Origin: Flavobacterium sp.
GTDB taxonomy: Bacteria; Bacteroidota; Bacteroidia; Flavobacteriales; Flavobacteriaceae
Direction of reading: 5' to 3'
Assembly (NCBI RefSeq): GCF_039595935.1
Contig: NZ_JBCNKR010000006.1
Span: 2,452,001 to 2,516,000, forward strand
Length of the DNA stretch: 64,000 nucleotides
Part shown: positions 1 to 8,217 of the stretch, one piece after another
Numbering within the stretch: the stretch's first letter is position 1
Layout: each line of letters opens with the position of its first letter
Notes under the pieces: generated by a model
Database searches by the model: none
The model's input: only the letters and a program-made list of their open reading frames with translations
Told to the model about the DNA's origin: nothing
Made by a program: the position numbers and the translations under genes

Positions 1-653
1 ATCAAATCCTTCAAATTTCGATTCCGGAAGTCATGACCGTTACAGACGAAAATACCAATTTTATTACCAACATACATTTGCCCCTGATTCCGCAAGCCAT
101 CGGAATTGGCCCGGGAATAGGAAAGGAGCTCGGAACGCAAAAAGCATTATTTGAGTTTTTAAGAGTCAATAAAGCACCTTTAGTTCTTGATGCCGATGCT
201 TTAAATATTATTTCCGAAAACATTTCGTGGCTCGAATTAGTTCCCGAAGACACAATCCTGACACCTCATCCAAAAGAATTAGAACGCTTAATAGGCAAAT
301 GGAACTCTGAATCCGAAAAATTTCAAAAAACAATTACTTTTTCAGAAAAATACAAAGTCATTGTGGTCATGAAAGGCGCTCCAACATTTATTATAAACAG
401 AACTTCTGTCTACGAAAACACAACTGGAAATGCGGCTCTGGCAACAGCAGGAAGCGGCGACACCTTAACCGGAATCCTCACAAGTCTTTTAGCGCAAGGC
501 TATGAACCAAAATACGCCTCAAAATTCGGGGTTTACATCCACGGATTAACAGCAGATATTGCCTTACCAAAAACAGGTTACGAATCTTTTATAGCCTCGG
601 ATATTATTAAAAACTTAGGAAAAGCTTTTTTGAGTTTAAAAGATTTATTGTAA
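1..653 (+). CDS. nnrD: ADP-dependent NAD(P)H-hydrate dehydratase (C-terminal part, 5' end outside window)
   Basis: The reading frame is open from base 3 to the TAA at 651-653, so the gene starts before the window. The visible 216 residues are the ribokinase-like domain that repairs hydrated NADH/NADPH (NADHX) using ADP. Recognisable motifs in order are GPGIGKE, LDADALN, LTPHPKE, VMKGAPT and the catalytic GSGDTLTGI loop. In most bacteria this domain is fused behind an epimerase (NnrE) domain; that part cannot be seen here. The stop codon forms the first bases of the intergenic repeat that follows. Confidence 0.92.
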   Translation, partial: QILQISIPEVMTVTDENTNFITNIHLPLIPQAIGIGPGIGKELGTQKALFEFLRVNKAPLVLDADALNIISENISWLELVPEDTILTPHPKELERLIGKWNSESEKFQKTITFSEKYKVIVVMKGAPTFIINRTSVYENTTGNAALATAGSGDTLTGILTSLLAQGYEPKYASKFGVYIHGLTADIALPKTGYESFIASDIIKNLGKAFLSLKDLL

Positions 654-950
654 CGCAAAGTTCGCGGAGGTTTACGCAAAGGGCACTAAGTTTTTTTGGG
701 TTTGCTTTGCTTTTTAAGATCGCAGAGGTTGTTATTCTTTTTGTCATCCTGAGCGAAGTCGAAGGAATGCAAAGCTATTTCTCAAAGTTAATTTCTTTGG
801 CGAGTTACTTGCGCCCCTTCGACTTCGCTCAGGGTGACAAGCTAAGTGTATTATACTCTGCAATAAGAATCTTTGCGATCTTAAAAAAGCAAAGCAACCT
901 TAAAAAAACTTAGCGCTCTTTGCGAAAAACCTTTGCGAACTTTGCGTCAC
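651..950. repeat. Roughly 300-bp nested inverted repeat
   Basis: The outer arms (about 651-730 and 868-950) are imperfect reverse complements of nearly 80 bp containing ACGCAAAGTTCGC, CGCAAAG, CTAAGTTTTTTT, GCTTTGCTTTTT and AAGATCGCA. Inside is a second inverted pair, 743-765 and 816-838, based on CTTCGACTTCGCTCAG. It fills the gap between the dehydratase and the kinase gene. Open frames inside are repeat-derived and not credible genes. Confidence 0.85.
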
Positions 951-965
951 AAAAAACACCCAGAA

Positions 966-1012
966 AAAAATCTAAAATCTACCCTCTAAAATCTAAAATC
1001 AAAAATCGTAAG
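966..1012. repeat. Short tandem TCTAAAA repeats before the kinase gene
   Basis: Copies of AAAATCTAAAATC-type heptamers lie just upstream of the start at 1022. Similar arrays are at 10621-10654 (upstream of thrC) and 47176-47203 (after pyrE). Confidence 0.6.
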
Positions 1013-1021
1013 TTTGTATTT

Positions 1022-1804
1022 ATGAAAAACAACTTCGATCTCAGAACGGTAAACGTCATGCGTTATATAACGCCGCTGCGAGAAGGCGGATCTTTACCCG
1101 CTTTAGCAGAAGCCGATGACGACTTTAAATACGTATTAAAATTTAGAGGTGCCGGACACGGCGTAAAAGCCTTAATCGCCGAATTAGTTGGCGGACAAAT
1201 CGCAAAAGCCTTAAAACTGCAATTACCAGAATTAGTATTCGCTAATCTCGACGAAGCTTTCGGAAGAACCGAAGCCGACGAAGAAATTCAGGATTTACTG
1301 CAAGGAAGTCAGGGATTAAATCTAGCGTTACATTTTTTATCTGGTGCTATTACTTTTGATCCTGCGGTAACAACTGTTGACGCTAAATTAGCTTCACAAA
1401 TCGTTTGGCTGGATGCTTATATTACAAACGTCGATAGAACTTTCAAAAATACCAATATGCTGATCTGGCATAAAGAATTATGGCTTATTGATCATGGCGC
1501 TTGTTTGTATTTTCATCATTCATGGAATAACTGGGAGCAGCATGCTAAAAGTCCGTTTGCGTTGATAAAAGATCACGTTTTATTGCCTCAGGCTTCACTT
1601 TTAAAAGAAGTAGATGCTGAGTTTAAAGCGATTTTAACTCCGGAAATTTTAGAAGAAATTGTAAATACGATTCCGGAAGATTGGCTGCAATGGGAAGATG
1701 CAGACGAAACGCCTGAAGGCTTACGAAATGTCTACTTGCAGTTTTTAAAAACAAGATTAGAGAATTCAGAAATATTTGTAAATCAGGCGCAAAATGCAAG
1801 ATAA
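1022..1804 (+). CDS. HipA-like kinase domain protein
   Basis: A 260-residue protein resembling the stand-alone HipA-family kinases found in Bacteroidota and Actinobacteria. YVLKFRGAGHG near residue 40 resembles the nucleotide-binding strand, GVKALIAELVG follows, DAYITNVDRTFKNTN looks like the catalytic loop and LIDHGACLYF the metal-binding D-x-G. It lacks the N-terminal part of classical HipA toxins. I place the start at 1022 because the upstream in-frame codons (from 920) lie in intergenic repeats. The stop overlaps the start of the DUF3037 gene by 11 bp, so the two are translationally linked. Substrate is unknown. Confidence 0.82.
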   Translation: MKNNFDLRTVNVMRYITPLREGGSLPALAEADDDFKYVLKFRGAGHGVKALIAELVGGQIAKALKLQLPELVFANLDEAFGRTEADEEIQDLLQGSQGLNLALHFLSGAITFDPAVTTVDAKLASQIVWLDAYITNVDRTFKNTNMLIWHKELWLIDHGACLYFHHSWNNWEQHAKSPFALIKDHVLLPQASLLKEVDAEFKAILTPEILEEIVNTIPEDWLQWEDADETPEGLRNVYLQFLKTRLENSEIFVNQAQNAR

Positions 1805-2177
1805 TCACTTATACGAATATGCTGTGATTCGCGTTGTGCCAAGGGTAGAGCGCGAAGAATTTCTGAATATCGGAATCATTTTGTTTTGCAAAAAAGCCAG
1901 GTTTATAAAGGTTCTTTTTCATCTGAATAAAGAAAAAATTCAGGCACTGTCTAATGATTTCGACATCGAACAATTAGAATGTAATCTGACTTCTTTGGTA
2001 AAAATTGCCAACGGAGCAAAAGACGGTGGTCCAATTGCCGAATTTGAAATACCAGAACGTTTTCGATGGTTAACAGCCATTAGAAGTTCTGCCATTCAAA
2101 CTTCAAGACCTCATCCTGGGTTATGTCAGGATTTAGAGAAAACAATTCAGCGTTTGTTTGAGGAGTTGGTGCTTTAA
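1794..2177 (+). CDS. DUF3037 domain protein
   Basis: A 127-residue protein starting with the family signature YEYAVIRVVPRVEREEF and NIGIILFC, typical of DUF3037. Its ATG lies inside the end of the kinase gene. From memory, DUF3037 and the HipA-like kinase are recurrent neighbours in many genomes, suggesting one functional module, but no activity is known to me. No signal peptide or membrane segment is visible, so it is probably cytoplasmic. Confidence 0.85.
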   Translation: MQDNHLYEYAVIRVVPRVEREEFLNIGIILFCKKARFIKVLFHLNKEKIQALSNDFDIEQLECNLTSLVKIANGAKDGGPIAEFEIPERFRWLTAIRSSAIQTSRPHPGLCQDLEKTIQRLFEELVL

Positions 2178-2183
2178 AAGAGT

Positions 2184-2345
2184 GACAAAGGTTCAGAGAG
2201 GCAAAGTGACAAAGGTTCAGAGGGTTTTTCCGTAGAGACGCACTGCTGTGCGTCTAACACACAGAATAGACAATTGGAACGAAGACGCACAGCAGTGCGT
2301 CTCTACAATCTTTGCGTTATTATTATGATGTCTTTGCGGTTAAAT
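2184..2345. repeat. GTTCAGAG tandem units and an AGACGCAC palindrome pair
   Basis: AGTGACAAAGGTTCAGAG occurs twice in tandem (2184-2222). Then 2232-2255 and 2283-2306 form an inverted pair (GAGACGCACTGCTGTGCGTC and its complement); each arm is itself a hairpin with GTGCGTCT/AGACGCAC stems. Related single copies are at 4351-4373 and 61359-61382. Confidence 0.85.
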
Positions 2346-2348
2346 AAA

Positions 2349-2382
2349 AAACCACGAATTACATCACTGTAATCCGTGGTTT
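2349..2382. terminator. Hairpin between convergent DUF3037 and pectate lyase genes
   Basis: Stem AACCACGAATTACA / TGTAATCCGTGGTT with A-rich sequence on the left side, giving a U-run when read on the minus strand. Best fits the end of the pectate lyase transcript; could act in both directions. Confidence 0.75.
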
Positions 2383-2405
2383 CGCACTAAAAACTAACTC
2401 ATATT

Positions 2406-3518
2406 TTAAAATGAACCGCAGATATTACCGCCCAGAGTAGCTCCGGCATTGGCTGTAATATCAGCTTTAACTGCTGTTTTACTCAATTTTACAATAGAGT
2501 AGGGTGGAGTAAATGCTGTGCCGCTTCCCGCCTGATTTCCTGTTGTATTGGTAAAAACATTATCTGTTGCTGTAACGGCAGTATAACCGCTCATCAATTC
2601 AATCGGTGTTTTTACGCCTTCAAAAACGTTGCTTTCAACACGAAGATCGGCTTCAAAACCAGCCGCAATACATTTATTGCTAACCGTACTATTGTAGAAG
2701 TTGTTAACTAAATGCACTTTTCCAAAACGAACTCTTGGCATTCTTTCTTTACATCCCGGAGACCACCAGCATCTTGCAAAAGTGATTCTTAATTTACCGC
2801 GGTCGCCCGTTGCGCCGTCGCTTGAACCAATTAGGTTTGAAAATCTATGATCGTCAGTTCCGCCTGATCCTCCTGGTTTTGGCGTTTTTAAATAACCGAA
2901 CTTTGTATACGAAACCGTAATATAATCTGATTTGTTTTTGATGTCGAAGTTTCCGTCAACACCATCTCTAAACTCACAGTGATCGACCCAAACATTGGTG
3001 CATTCGTCCAGAATAGCATTGTCCCAGCCGTCGGTATCATAAGCGCCTGGACCTTCAAAAATCAGATTTCTAATAATGATGTTTTTACATCTTTTAATGT
3101 TGATAATTCCGGAAGCATCTTTCGTTTGATTAGTCGAAACCAATTTTGCTCCGCTTGTACCATAAATCGTTTTTCCGGTTTGATCCTGAAATGACAATCT
3201 GGTTGTAACCGTAATAGTTCCCGAAACTTTGATGACTTTAACAGAACTGCTCTCAATAGCCGATTTTAATTGCGCATAAGTCGTAACAGTTGTTTCAGCA
3301 GATGAACCGCCGCCGGTTGTGCTTCCGTTTTGAGATGCCCAGCCGGGAACCTCAGAACAATTTCCAATTTTAGCTGTTGTGTTTCCTGAGCTTGTTTCTG
3401 CCGGAGTTTCGATTGCTGTGTTTTCATTTGATGCAGATGAGATTTCTTCAGTATTACAGGCTGTAAAACCAAGAAATAGTGTTGTAATAAACACTGCGAT
3501 TGTTGTTTTAATTTTCAT
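2406..3518 (-). CDS. Pectate lyase, polysaccharide lyase family 1, lipoprotein
   Basis: A 370-residue secreted enzyme. The N-terminus has a lipoprotein signal ending FLGFTAC with the lipidated Cys near residue 21, then a Ser/Thr/Glu-rich linker (about 22-75). The rest is a right-handed beta-helix lyase: VWVDHCEF, the calcium-region DGNFDIKNKSDYITVSYTKF, DDHRFSNLIG and the catalytic-arginine stretch RMPRVRFGKVHLVNNFY are the standard PL1 signatures. It would cleave pectate by beta-elimination at the cell surface or in the periplasm. There are no SusC/SusD genes next to it, so it is not in an obvious polysaccharide utilisation locus. Confidence 0.92.
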   Translation of the reverse strand: MKIKTTIAVFITTLFLGFTACNTEEISSASNENTAIETPAETSSGNTTAKIGNCSEVPGWASQNGSTTGGGSSAETTVTTYAQLKSAIESSSVKVIKVSGTITVTTRLSFQDQTGKTIYGTSGAKLVSTNQTKDASGIINIKRCKNIIIRNLIFEGPGAYDTDGWDNAILDECTNVWVDHCEFRDGVDGNFDIKNKSDYITVSYTKFGYLKTPKPGGSGGTDDHRFSNLIGSSDGATGDRGKLRITFARCWWSPGCKERMPRVRFGKVHLVNNFYNSTVSNKCIAAGFEADLRVESNVFEGVKTPIELMSGYTAVTATDNVFTNTTGNQAGSGTAFTPPYSIVKLSKTAVKADITANAGATLGGNICGSF

Positions 3519-3679
3519 TGTTTGATTAAGTTTGGTTTTTGTAAAATTTAACAGTACAAATCTGCTTATAATTGAGGCGAAAAAAGTTGAACAAGTTCAA
3601 ACTTTTAAAAATATTTCTACGAAAAGCCTATTTTTAACAGTTGTAGATTTACAAAAATGGATAAATAACGTACTTTTAC

Positions 3680-3691
3680 GTAATCGATTAC
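3680..3691. promoter_or_regulatory. Palindromic operator candidate GTAATCGATTAC
   Basis: A perfect 12-bp palindrome with a central CG, the shape typical of LacI-family operators, in the divergent region between the pectate lyase and Crp/Fnr genes. A near-consensus -7 box (TACTTTTA, 3671-3678) lies next to it. No LacI gene is in the window. Confidence 0.45.
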
Positions 3692-3755
3692 ATTGTTTAA
3701 ACCCCTAATAAATAATGAATTGACAAAACCACTTATACTTAAACAAAACCACAAA

Positions 3756-4328
3756 ATGTACAACCTACTACGAAAAAACATTGAGCGAAAAATTCCGCTT
3801 ACAGATGAAGAATGGGACATTATTGTTTCAAAGGCCGAATTGATCAAACTTAAAAAAAATCAATTTCTGCAAATTCAGGATTCTCATAACAGCTATGAGG
3901 GATTTATTTTAAAAGGTTCGTTTAAAACTTATATCTTAAACGAAAACGGAACTGAAACCGTAATTTTCTTTTCGTTCGAAAATGAATGGATGTGTGATCT
4001 GGAAAGTTTCTATCATCAAAAACCAACAACTTACAACATTAAAGCTATTGAAGACAGTGAAATTTTAGTCATCAGTAAAATCAAAAAAGCACAGTTATTT
4101 GAAGAAGTGCCTAAGATTATGCAGTTTCATGTTCTAATGATCGAACGTGCGAATGTTGCCATTCAGCAAAGACTTTTAGATGTTTTAAACAAAACCTCCA
4201 AACAGCGTTATCTTGATTTTATAGAACGTTATCCGCAAAAAGTTCAAACCATAAATAATAAGAATCTTTCTTCTTATTTAGGAGTTTCGCATGAGTTTTT
4301 ATCAAAGATTAAGAGAAAAGTTTCTTAG
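3756..4328 (+). CDS. Crp/Fnr family transcriptional regulator
   Basis: A 190-residue one-domain-plus-HTH regulator. Residues ~20-120 form a cyclic-nucleotide-binding-type beta-barrel (FLQIQDSHNSYEGFILKGSF, then the region around FFSFENEWMCDLESF). The C-terminal ~50 residues contain QRYLDFIERYP and the HTH NKNLSSYLGVSHEFLSKIKR. I choose ATG 3756 because the 21 in-frame codons before it overlap the palindrome/promoter region and do not resemble the family. Divergent from pectate lyase; whether it controls that gene is unknown. Confidence 0.85.
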   Translation: MYNLLRKNIERKIPLTDEEWDIIVSKAELIKLKKNQFLQIQDSHNSYEGFILKGSFKTYILNENGTETVIFFSFENEWMCDLESFYHQKPTTYNIKAIEDSEILVISKIKKAQLFEEVPKIMQFHVLMIERANVAIQQRLLDVLNKTSKQRYLDFIERYPQKVQTINNKNLSSYLGVSHEFLSKIKRKVS

Positions 4329-4350
4329 GTTCAAAGGTTCCATTTTTTCA

Positions 4351-4373
4351 TAGAGATGCACTGCAGTGCGTCT
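4351..4373. repeat. AGACGCAC-family palindrome, single copy
   Basis: GAGATGCACTGCAGTGCGTC forms a self-complementary hairpin and matches the paired copies at 2232-2306. Confidence 0.7.
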
Positions 4374-4440
4374 AACATGAGATTTTTAGCCACAGATTAA
4401 AAGGATTAAAATGATTTTTTATCCCCAATCTTGTCATTTC

Positions 4441-5481
4441 TGTAAAGGTTAGATATTTCGGTAACAAAATTTACCTTTAATAAATTTTGTTGCGATGAGA
4501 AATAACAGTCAGGATTCAACATTAGAGAGAAACTATTTAGAGAAGTATCGTTTTTTAATAAAAGAATATGAGCAAGTAAAAAACAAGACTCATCCGTTGC
4601 ATAAAAAGGCGATGGATTTTTACAAGGCAAATGACACCTGCAGAAAAAGCTTCTTAAAGTATTATAACCGTTATAAGCAGAGCGGTAAGTCTTTGGATCT
4701 GCTTCCTCAGAAGCGTGGTCCAAAATACAAGACAAGACGTCCTCTGCCATTTATAGAACGAAAAGTAATTGAATTAAGGGAAAAAGGAAACAACAAATAT
4801 GAAATTGTTAGTATCTTAAAGCCAAAATTAGGAAAAAACACACCTTCATATTCAGGAGTTTATAATATTTTAAAGCGTAATAAAATAAACAGGTTAACTC
4901 CGAAGATTAAAAAGAATCATCAAAAAATAATCAAGGAAAGAATGGGACAGCTTGGTCATATTGATTGTCATCACTTAAGCAAAAGCATCATAAAAGGAGA
5001 AAATCGAAAATTGTACTTAGTATGTATAATTGACGACTACAGCCGGATTGCCTGGGCAGAATTAATCCCAGACATCACTAGTTTAACGGTTATGTTTGCG
5101 TCATTAAAATGCTTAAACATCTTAAGCGATCATTATGAGATAAAATTTGAAGAGATTTTATCTGACAATGGACCTGAATTTGGAATCAAAACCAGCCAGC
5201 AGAAATATAACCATCCTTTTGAGAGAATGCTTATGGAATTGGGAATTGTTCACAGACATACAAAACCTTATAGACCACAGACAAACGGGAAGGTCGAACG
5301 CTTCTGGCGAACTCTTGAAGATGATCTGCTCAGAGAAACTGATTTTGATTCTTTGGAAGAACTAAAAGAAGAATTATTACAATATTTATATTACTATAAT
5401 CACGAAAGGCCACATCAGGGAATTGATGGAAAAAAGCCAATCGAAATGATAAATCCGTTACCGAAATAAGTGACTTTTACA
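4441..5481 (+). mobile_element. IS481-like insertion sequence, intact
   Basis: About 1041 bp bounded by 25-bp imperfect terminal inverted repeats at 4441-4465 and 5457-5481, both beginning TGTAAA and ending TATTTCGGTAAC (21 of 25 positions agree). The flanking pentamer ATTTC is present on both sides (4436-4440 and 5482-5486), a 5-bp target duplication. Joining the flanks restores TTGTCATTTCGACGAAGGAG, the arm of an intergenic repeat also present at 10711. The single intact transposase gene and the clean duplication suggest a fairly recent insertion. Confidence 0.9.
4495..5469 (+). CDS. IS481-family DDE transposase
   Basis: A 324-residue transposase. The N-terminal third carries a helix-turn-helix of the integrase-associated type (FYKANDTCRKSFLKYYNRY, then KRGPKYKTRR). 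The catalytic triad of the rve integrase core is visible: D in QLGHIDCHH, D in EILSDNGPEF, and E in TNGKVERFWRTL, followed by YYNHERPHQGIDGKKP. All key residues are present, so it may be active. The stop codon lies inside the right terminal inverted repeat. Confidence 0.92.
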   Translation: MRNNSQDSTLERNYLEKYRFLIKEYEQVKNKTHPLHKKAMDFYKANDTCRKSFLKYYNRYKQSGKSLDLLPQKRGPKYKTRRPLPFIERKVIELREKGNNKYEIVSILKPKLGKNTPSYSGVYNILKRNKINRLTPKIKKNHQKIIKERMGQLGHIDCHHLSKSIIKGENRKLYLVCIIDDYSRIAWAELIPDITSLTVMFASLKCLNILSDHYEIKFEEILSDNGPEFGIKTSQQKYNHPFERMLMELGIVHRHTKPYRPQTNGKVERFWRTLEDDLLRETDFDSLEELKEELLQYLYYYNHERPHQGIDGKKPIEMINPLPK

Positions 5482-5580
5482 ATTTCGACGAAGGAGAAAT
5501 CTGCACAAGTAACTCCGCAATGAAAGTCTGATCTTTGTCGAGCTTCTTGCGCAGATTTCTCCTTCGTCGAAATGACAAAC
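5482..5580. repeat. TTTCGACGAAGGAGAAATCT inverted-repeat element (split by the IS)
   Basis: Arms 5482-5510 and 5551-5578 pair; the first 10 bases of the left arm now lie at 4431-4440 on the other side of the IS. The ~45-bp loop (AAGTAACTCCGCAATGA ... TCTTTGTCGAGCTTC) matches the copy at 10711-10815 in inverted orientation. Confidence 0.85.
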
Positions 5581-5619
5581 TGTATGGAAACTTTGGCTTT
5601 CTTTATCATACAATTAGAA

Positions 5620-6168
5620 TTAAAAATCCAATATCCCAAACAGGCATTCAGTAGAAAAATGAAGCATTAAATTTTCCTTTTTCTCATTTTCAATAACCAA
5701 TAAATCATTGGTTTCTAAACGGTATGGTTTTTCATTAATGGTAATAACTGTTGTATCTAAAGAAAATACAATCGCTATTTCAGCATTACAATTCTGATTA
5801 TTATTTGCTATTTCTAGTTTATGATGGGATATTTTTTCAGAAACCATCCAATTAAAATCAGTGCCTTTTGTGAAAGAAGTTACCTCATCATCCGAATCAA
5901 ATTCCATGATTTCATATTTCCCGTATATCTTTTTTTCTTTGTTTACCTCAATCTGTAAATCGTTATCCAGCATAACCAAATATCGGTGATAGCCCTTAAA
6001 TTTGGTAAACTCTGAAGGCGTTTGCTCTATTGTAGCACTACTTATTCTGAATCCAAAATCTCTATCAGAATAATTTGCTGTTTTGGGATAGATCATATAT
6101 TCGTATGTCAATCCGCCGCTCCAAATAGAGGGTTTAGTGTCTTTTTTAGAGAAAAGGGTTATGTTCAT
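5620..6168 (-). CDS. HutD/Ves-family protein
   Basis: A 182-residue cupin-like protein. WSGGLTYEYMIYP, FGFRISSATIE and FKGYHRYLVMLDN are characteristic of HutD/Ves proteins. The family is sometimes linked to histidine utilisation or cold-stress roles, but the biochemical function is unknown. It is 9 kb from the histidine ammonia-lyase gene and not in a hut operon. It lies 7 bp after the GNAT gene on the same strand, so the two are probably co-transcribed. No signal peptide. Confidence 0.85.
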   Translation of the reverse strand: MNITLFSKKDTKPSIWSGGLTYEYMIYPKTANYSDRDFGFRISSATIEQTPSEFTKFKGYHRYLVMLDNDLQIEVNKEKKIYGKYEIMEFDSDDEVTSFTKGTDFNWMVSEKISHHKLEIANNNQNCNAEIAIVFSLDTTVITINEKPYRLETNDLLVIENEKKENLMLHFSTECLFGILDF

Positions 6169-6175
6169 TTTTTAA

Positions 6176-6682
6176 TTAAATCTTTTTCTCCAAATAAATA
6201 AACTCCAAAGGAACTGCAGAAACTGTAGTATGAATTTCGCTTTCAGGAAAAGCTTCACGTTTTCCGGTATCGACATAACCGTGACGTTTGTACCAGGCCA
6301 CAAGCTCTTCGCGAACTGAAATAACCGTCATAATAATGCTTGATAATCCTAAAGATTTAGCCTGATTTTCGGCTTCAGCCAAAAGCTTTTTCCCGATTCC
6401 GCCGTTTTGAAGTTCTGGCGAAACGGTTAGCATTCCTAAATACAATTGATGTCCTTTTTCGACCAATAAAACCGAACCGATGATTTTATCATTCTCAGTA
6501 AATTTCAGAATAGTATTTTTTGGATCCAAAAAGATTTCGGTCATTTCGGGCTCGTCGGTTCTTTTTCCTTCTAGTAAATGCGCTTCGGTTGTCCAGCCTT
6601 TTTTTGAGGTTTCGCCTCTGTATGCTGAATTTATTAAGGTTGTTAATGCGGGAATGTCTTGTAGAGTTGCTTGTGTAATCAT
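6176..6682 (-). CDS. GNAT family N-acetyltransferase
   Basis: A 168-residue acetyl-CoA-dependent acetyltransferase. The core motif A is visible as YLGMLTVSPELQNGGIGKKL followed by LLAEAENQAKSLG, with the Q-x-x-G-x-G/K acetyl-CoA pyrophosphate loop intact, and the C-terminal VAWYKRHGYVDTGKRE. Substrate cannot be predicted. First gene of a likely two-gene unit with the HutD-like protein. Confidence 0.87.
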   Translation of the reverse strand: MITQATLQDIPALTTLINSAYRGETSKKGWTTEAHLLEGKRTDEPEMTEIFLDPKNTILKFTENDKIIGSVLLVEKGHQLYLGMLTVSPELQNGGIGKKLLAEAENQAKSLGLSSIIMTVISVREELVAWYKRHGYVDTGKREAFPESEIHTTVSAVPLEFIYLEKKI

Positions 6683-6816
6683 ATATTTTGTAAAATGTGA
6701 GATGTAAAATGTGAGGTGTAAAAGTACATTAGAAAATATAAGGAATGGCTTTAGCTGAAATTATTGTTTAGCAGTTTTTTGTTTTTGATTAATCAAATAA
6801 TAATAAAACAAAATAA

Positions 6817-7149
6817 TTATTTTAGTAATTTTAAATGTATTATAAAACTTAAAAGCATCAGACTAGCGATAGAAGCCAGAAATAAGATTGACTCTTTTTT
6901 AATGTTGTAAAGTATTTTTTCTTTCTTTAATTTATACAAAATAGAAATTACGGATAAAATTAGAGCATTGAAAAACAATGTAAAAATAGATAGAAAGACT
7001 ATACAATAATTAATAGAATAACTTTCAAATCCAGTAGAAAGTGAAGTGAAAATTATAGCAAACAACAATATTAAAATTAAAAACCAGGAAGAGATTCTTA
7101 TTAGACTTTTAATGATTTCAATTTTTTCAAAATTGTATATTGTACTCAT
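6817..7149 (-). CDS. Small integral membrane protein, unrecognised
   Basis: A 110-residue hydrophobic protein with about four membrane helices (roughly residues 17-35, 45-62, 62-80 and 88-106) and a short charged N-terminus. I do not recognise a family. The frame is clean, very AT-rich, and lies alone between the GNAT gene and a hairpin repeat, in a patch of genes that look accessory. Confidence 0.6.
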   Translation of the reverse strand: MSTIYNFEKIEIIKSLIRISSWFLILILLFAIIFTSLSTGFESYSINYCIVFLSIFTLFFNALILSVISILYKLKKEKILYNIKKESILFLASIASLMLLSFIIHLKLLK

Positions 7150-7204
7150 GTTTTAATATTGTTTTTTTAATTTTAAAAATATATAAATCATTGAAAAACA
7201 ATTG

Positions 7205-7282
7205 CTAGTGTGAGCGTTTCGCTTGTAAACTCTTCAAATGGTATTTGAATTTTTGTGTTCACAAACGGAACGCTCGCACTAG
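7205..7282. repeat. GAGCG(T)TTCG hairpin repeat, copy 1
   Basis: Arms 7205-7226 and 7261-7282 (CTAGTGTGAGCGTTTCGCTT / complement of GGAACGCTCGCACTAG) enclose a loop containing TTGTGTTC. The same element recurs at 8218-8294. Could serve as a bidirectional end signal for genes on both sides. Confidence 0.8.
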
Positions 7283-7316
7283 TATGTGTATAGCCTTTAT
7301 CAGTATTAATCATTCT

Positions 7317-8183
7317 TTATTTATAATCATTTGAATAGTAAACATAATATGGTCTATCTATTGATTTCTTGATTGAAGTTAAATGATTAATGCAATTTAA
7401 TTGAAAGTATTTTTCCAAATCTTCAGACTTAAATTTTTTACAATTATTAATATCACTTTGTTTAATTCCAATAAATAATTTACCATAGACTTCAATTTCT
7501 GTTATAGTGTCAAGTTTAATCGTCATAATATTGTCGCTTGTCTTTAGAATTGTTGTTACTGCGGTAACTTGTGCATTATATTCTGGTATTTGAAAACAAA
7601 ATGTAAATAAACTATCGTCCCTGTTTCTGTCATATTGACCTCTAAAATCGGATTGTTGAAATATTGAATCTTTATTTAAAGGAATTTTATATTCTTTATT
7701 TGAGACATTTTTTAGCTTAATAGATTGTCTAGGATTTGAATCTGCTACAAAAATTAACAGAGACAAAATTCCAATAACAGAATTAAAAATAGTATTTGTT
7801 TTTTCTTCTATTTCTGTTACTTTTCTTTTGAAATAAAGATAGGAAAATGGCAGAATTACTAATGCAACTAAGTCAGTTAAATCGACAGTTCTGTAAAAAG
7901 CTAAATTTGTAAAATTCGAAATCCACTCAATAAATGGTTGCGATATTTCAAATTTCCATAAAGTAAAAATTACTGAAATTAGAAGATAAATTTTGTTCGC
8001 ATTTTTTTCGAAAAAAATAGAAATGAAGTAAGGAAAAATAAAAAGACCTGCAAAGTCGGATAATTTACCCGTTATAAAATTTGAAAAAGCATATTTAAGA
8101 TAGAAGTCATTTAATACCAATATCAATAACCCTAATAGGAAAAGATTCTTTTTTAATAAATAATATTTTGGATCTTTTGTCAT
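7317..8183 (-). CDS. Multi-pass membrane protein, unrecognised
   Basis: A 288-residue protein with about five hydrophobic helices in the first half (around residues 12-30, 40-56, 62-80, 100-118 and 134-150) and a soluble C-terminal half of ~135 residues (SNPRQSIKLKNVSNKEY onward), possibly facing the periplasm. The second helix includes GKLSDFAGLFIFPYF, a G-K-L-S-D-x-x-G motif suggestive of a conserved but uncharacterised family. Bracketed by two copies of the GAGCG hairpin repeat, which suggests that it moved or was gained as a unit. No function can be assigned. Confidence 0.7.
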   Translation of the reverse strand: MTKDPKYYLLKKNLFLLGLLILVLNDFYLKYAFSNFITGKLSDFAGLFIFPYFISIFFEKNANKIYLLISVIFTLWKFEISQPFIEWISNFTNLAFYRTVDLTDLVALVILPFSYLYFKRKVTEIEEKTNTIFNSVIGILSLLIFVADSNPRQSIKLKNVSNKEYKIPLNKDSIFQQSDFRGQYDRNRDDSLFTFCFQIPEYNAQVTAVTTILKTSDNIMTIKLDTITEIEVYGKLFIGIKQSDINNCKKFKSEDLEKYFQLNCINHLTSIKKSIDRPYYVYYSNDYK

Positions 8184-8217
8184 TCAATTATTCGTTTCTT
8201 TTTCTTGTTTTTCCTTC

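Noticed and set aside
707..913. 68-residue open frame after the dehydratase gene
   Set aside because: It lies wholly in the nested repeat and its residues are translations of repeat cores.
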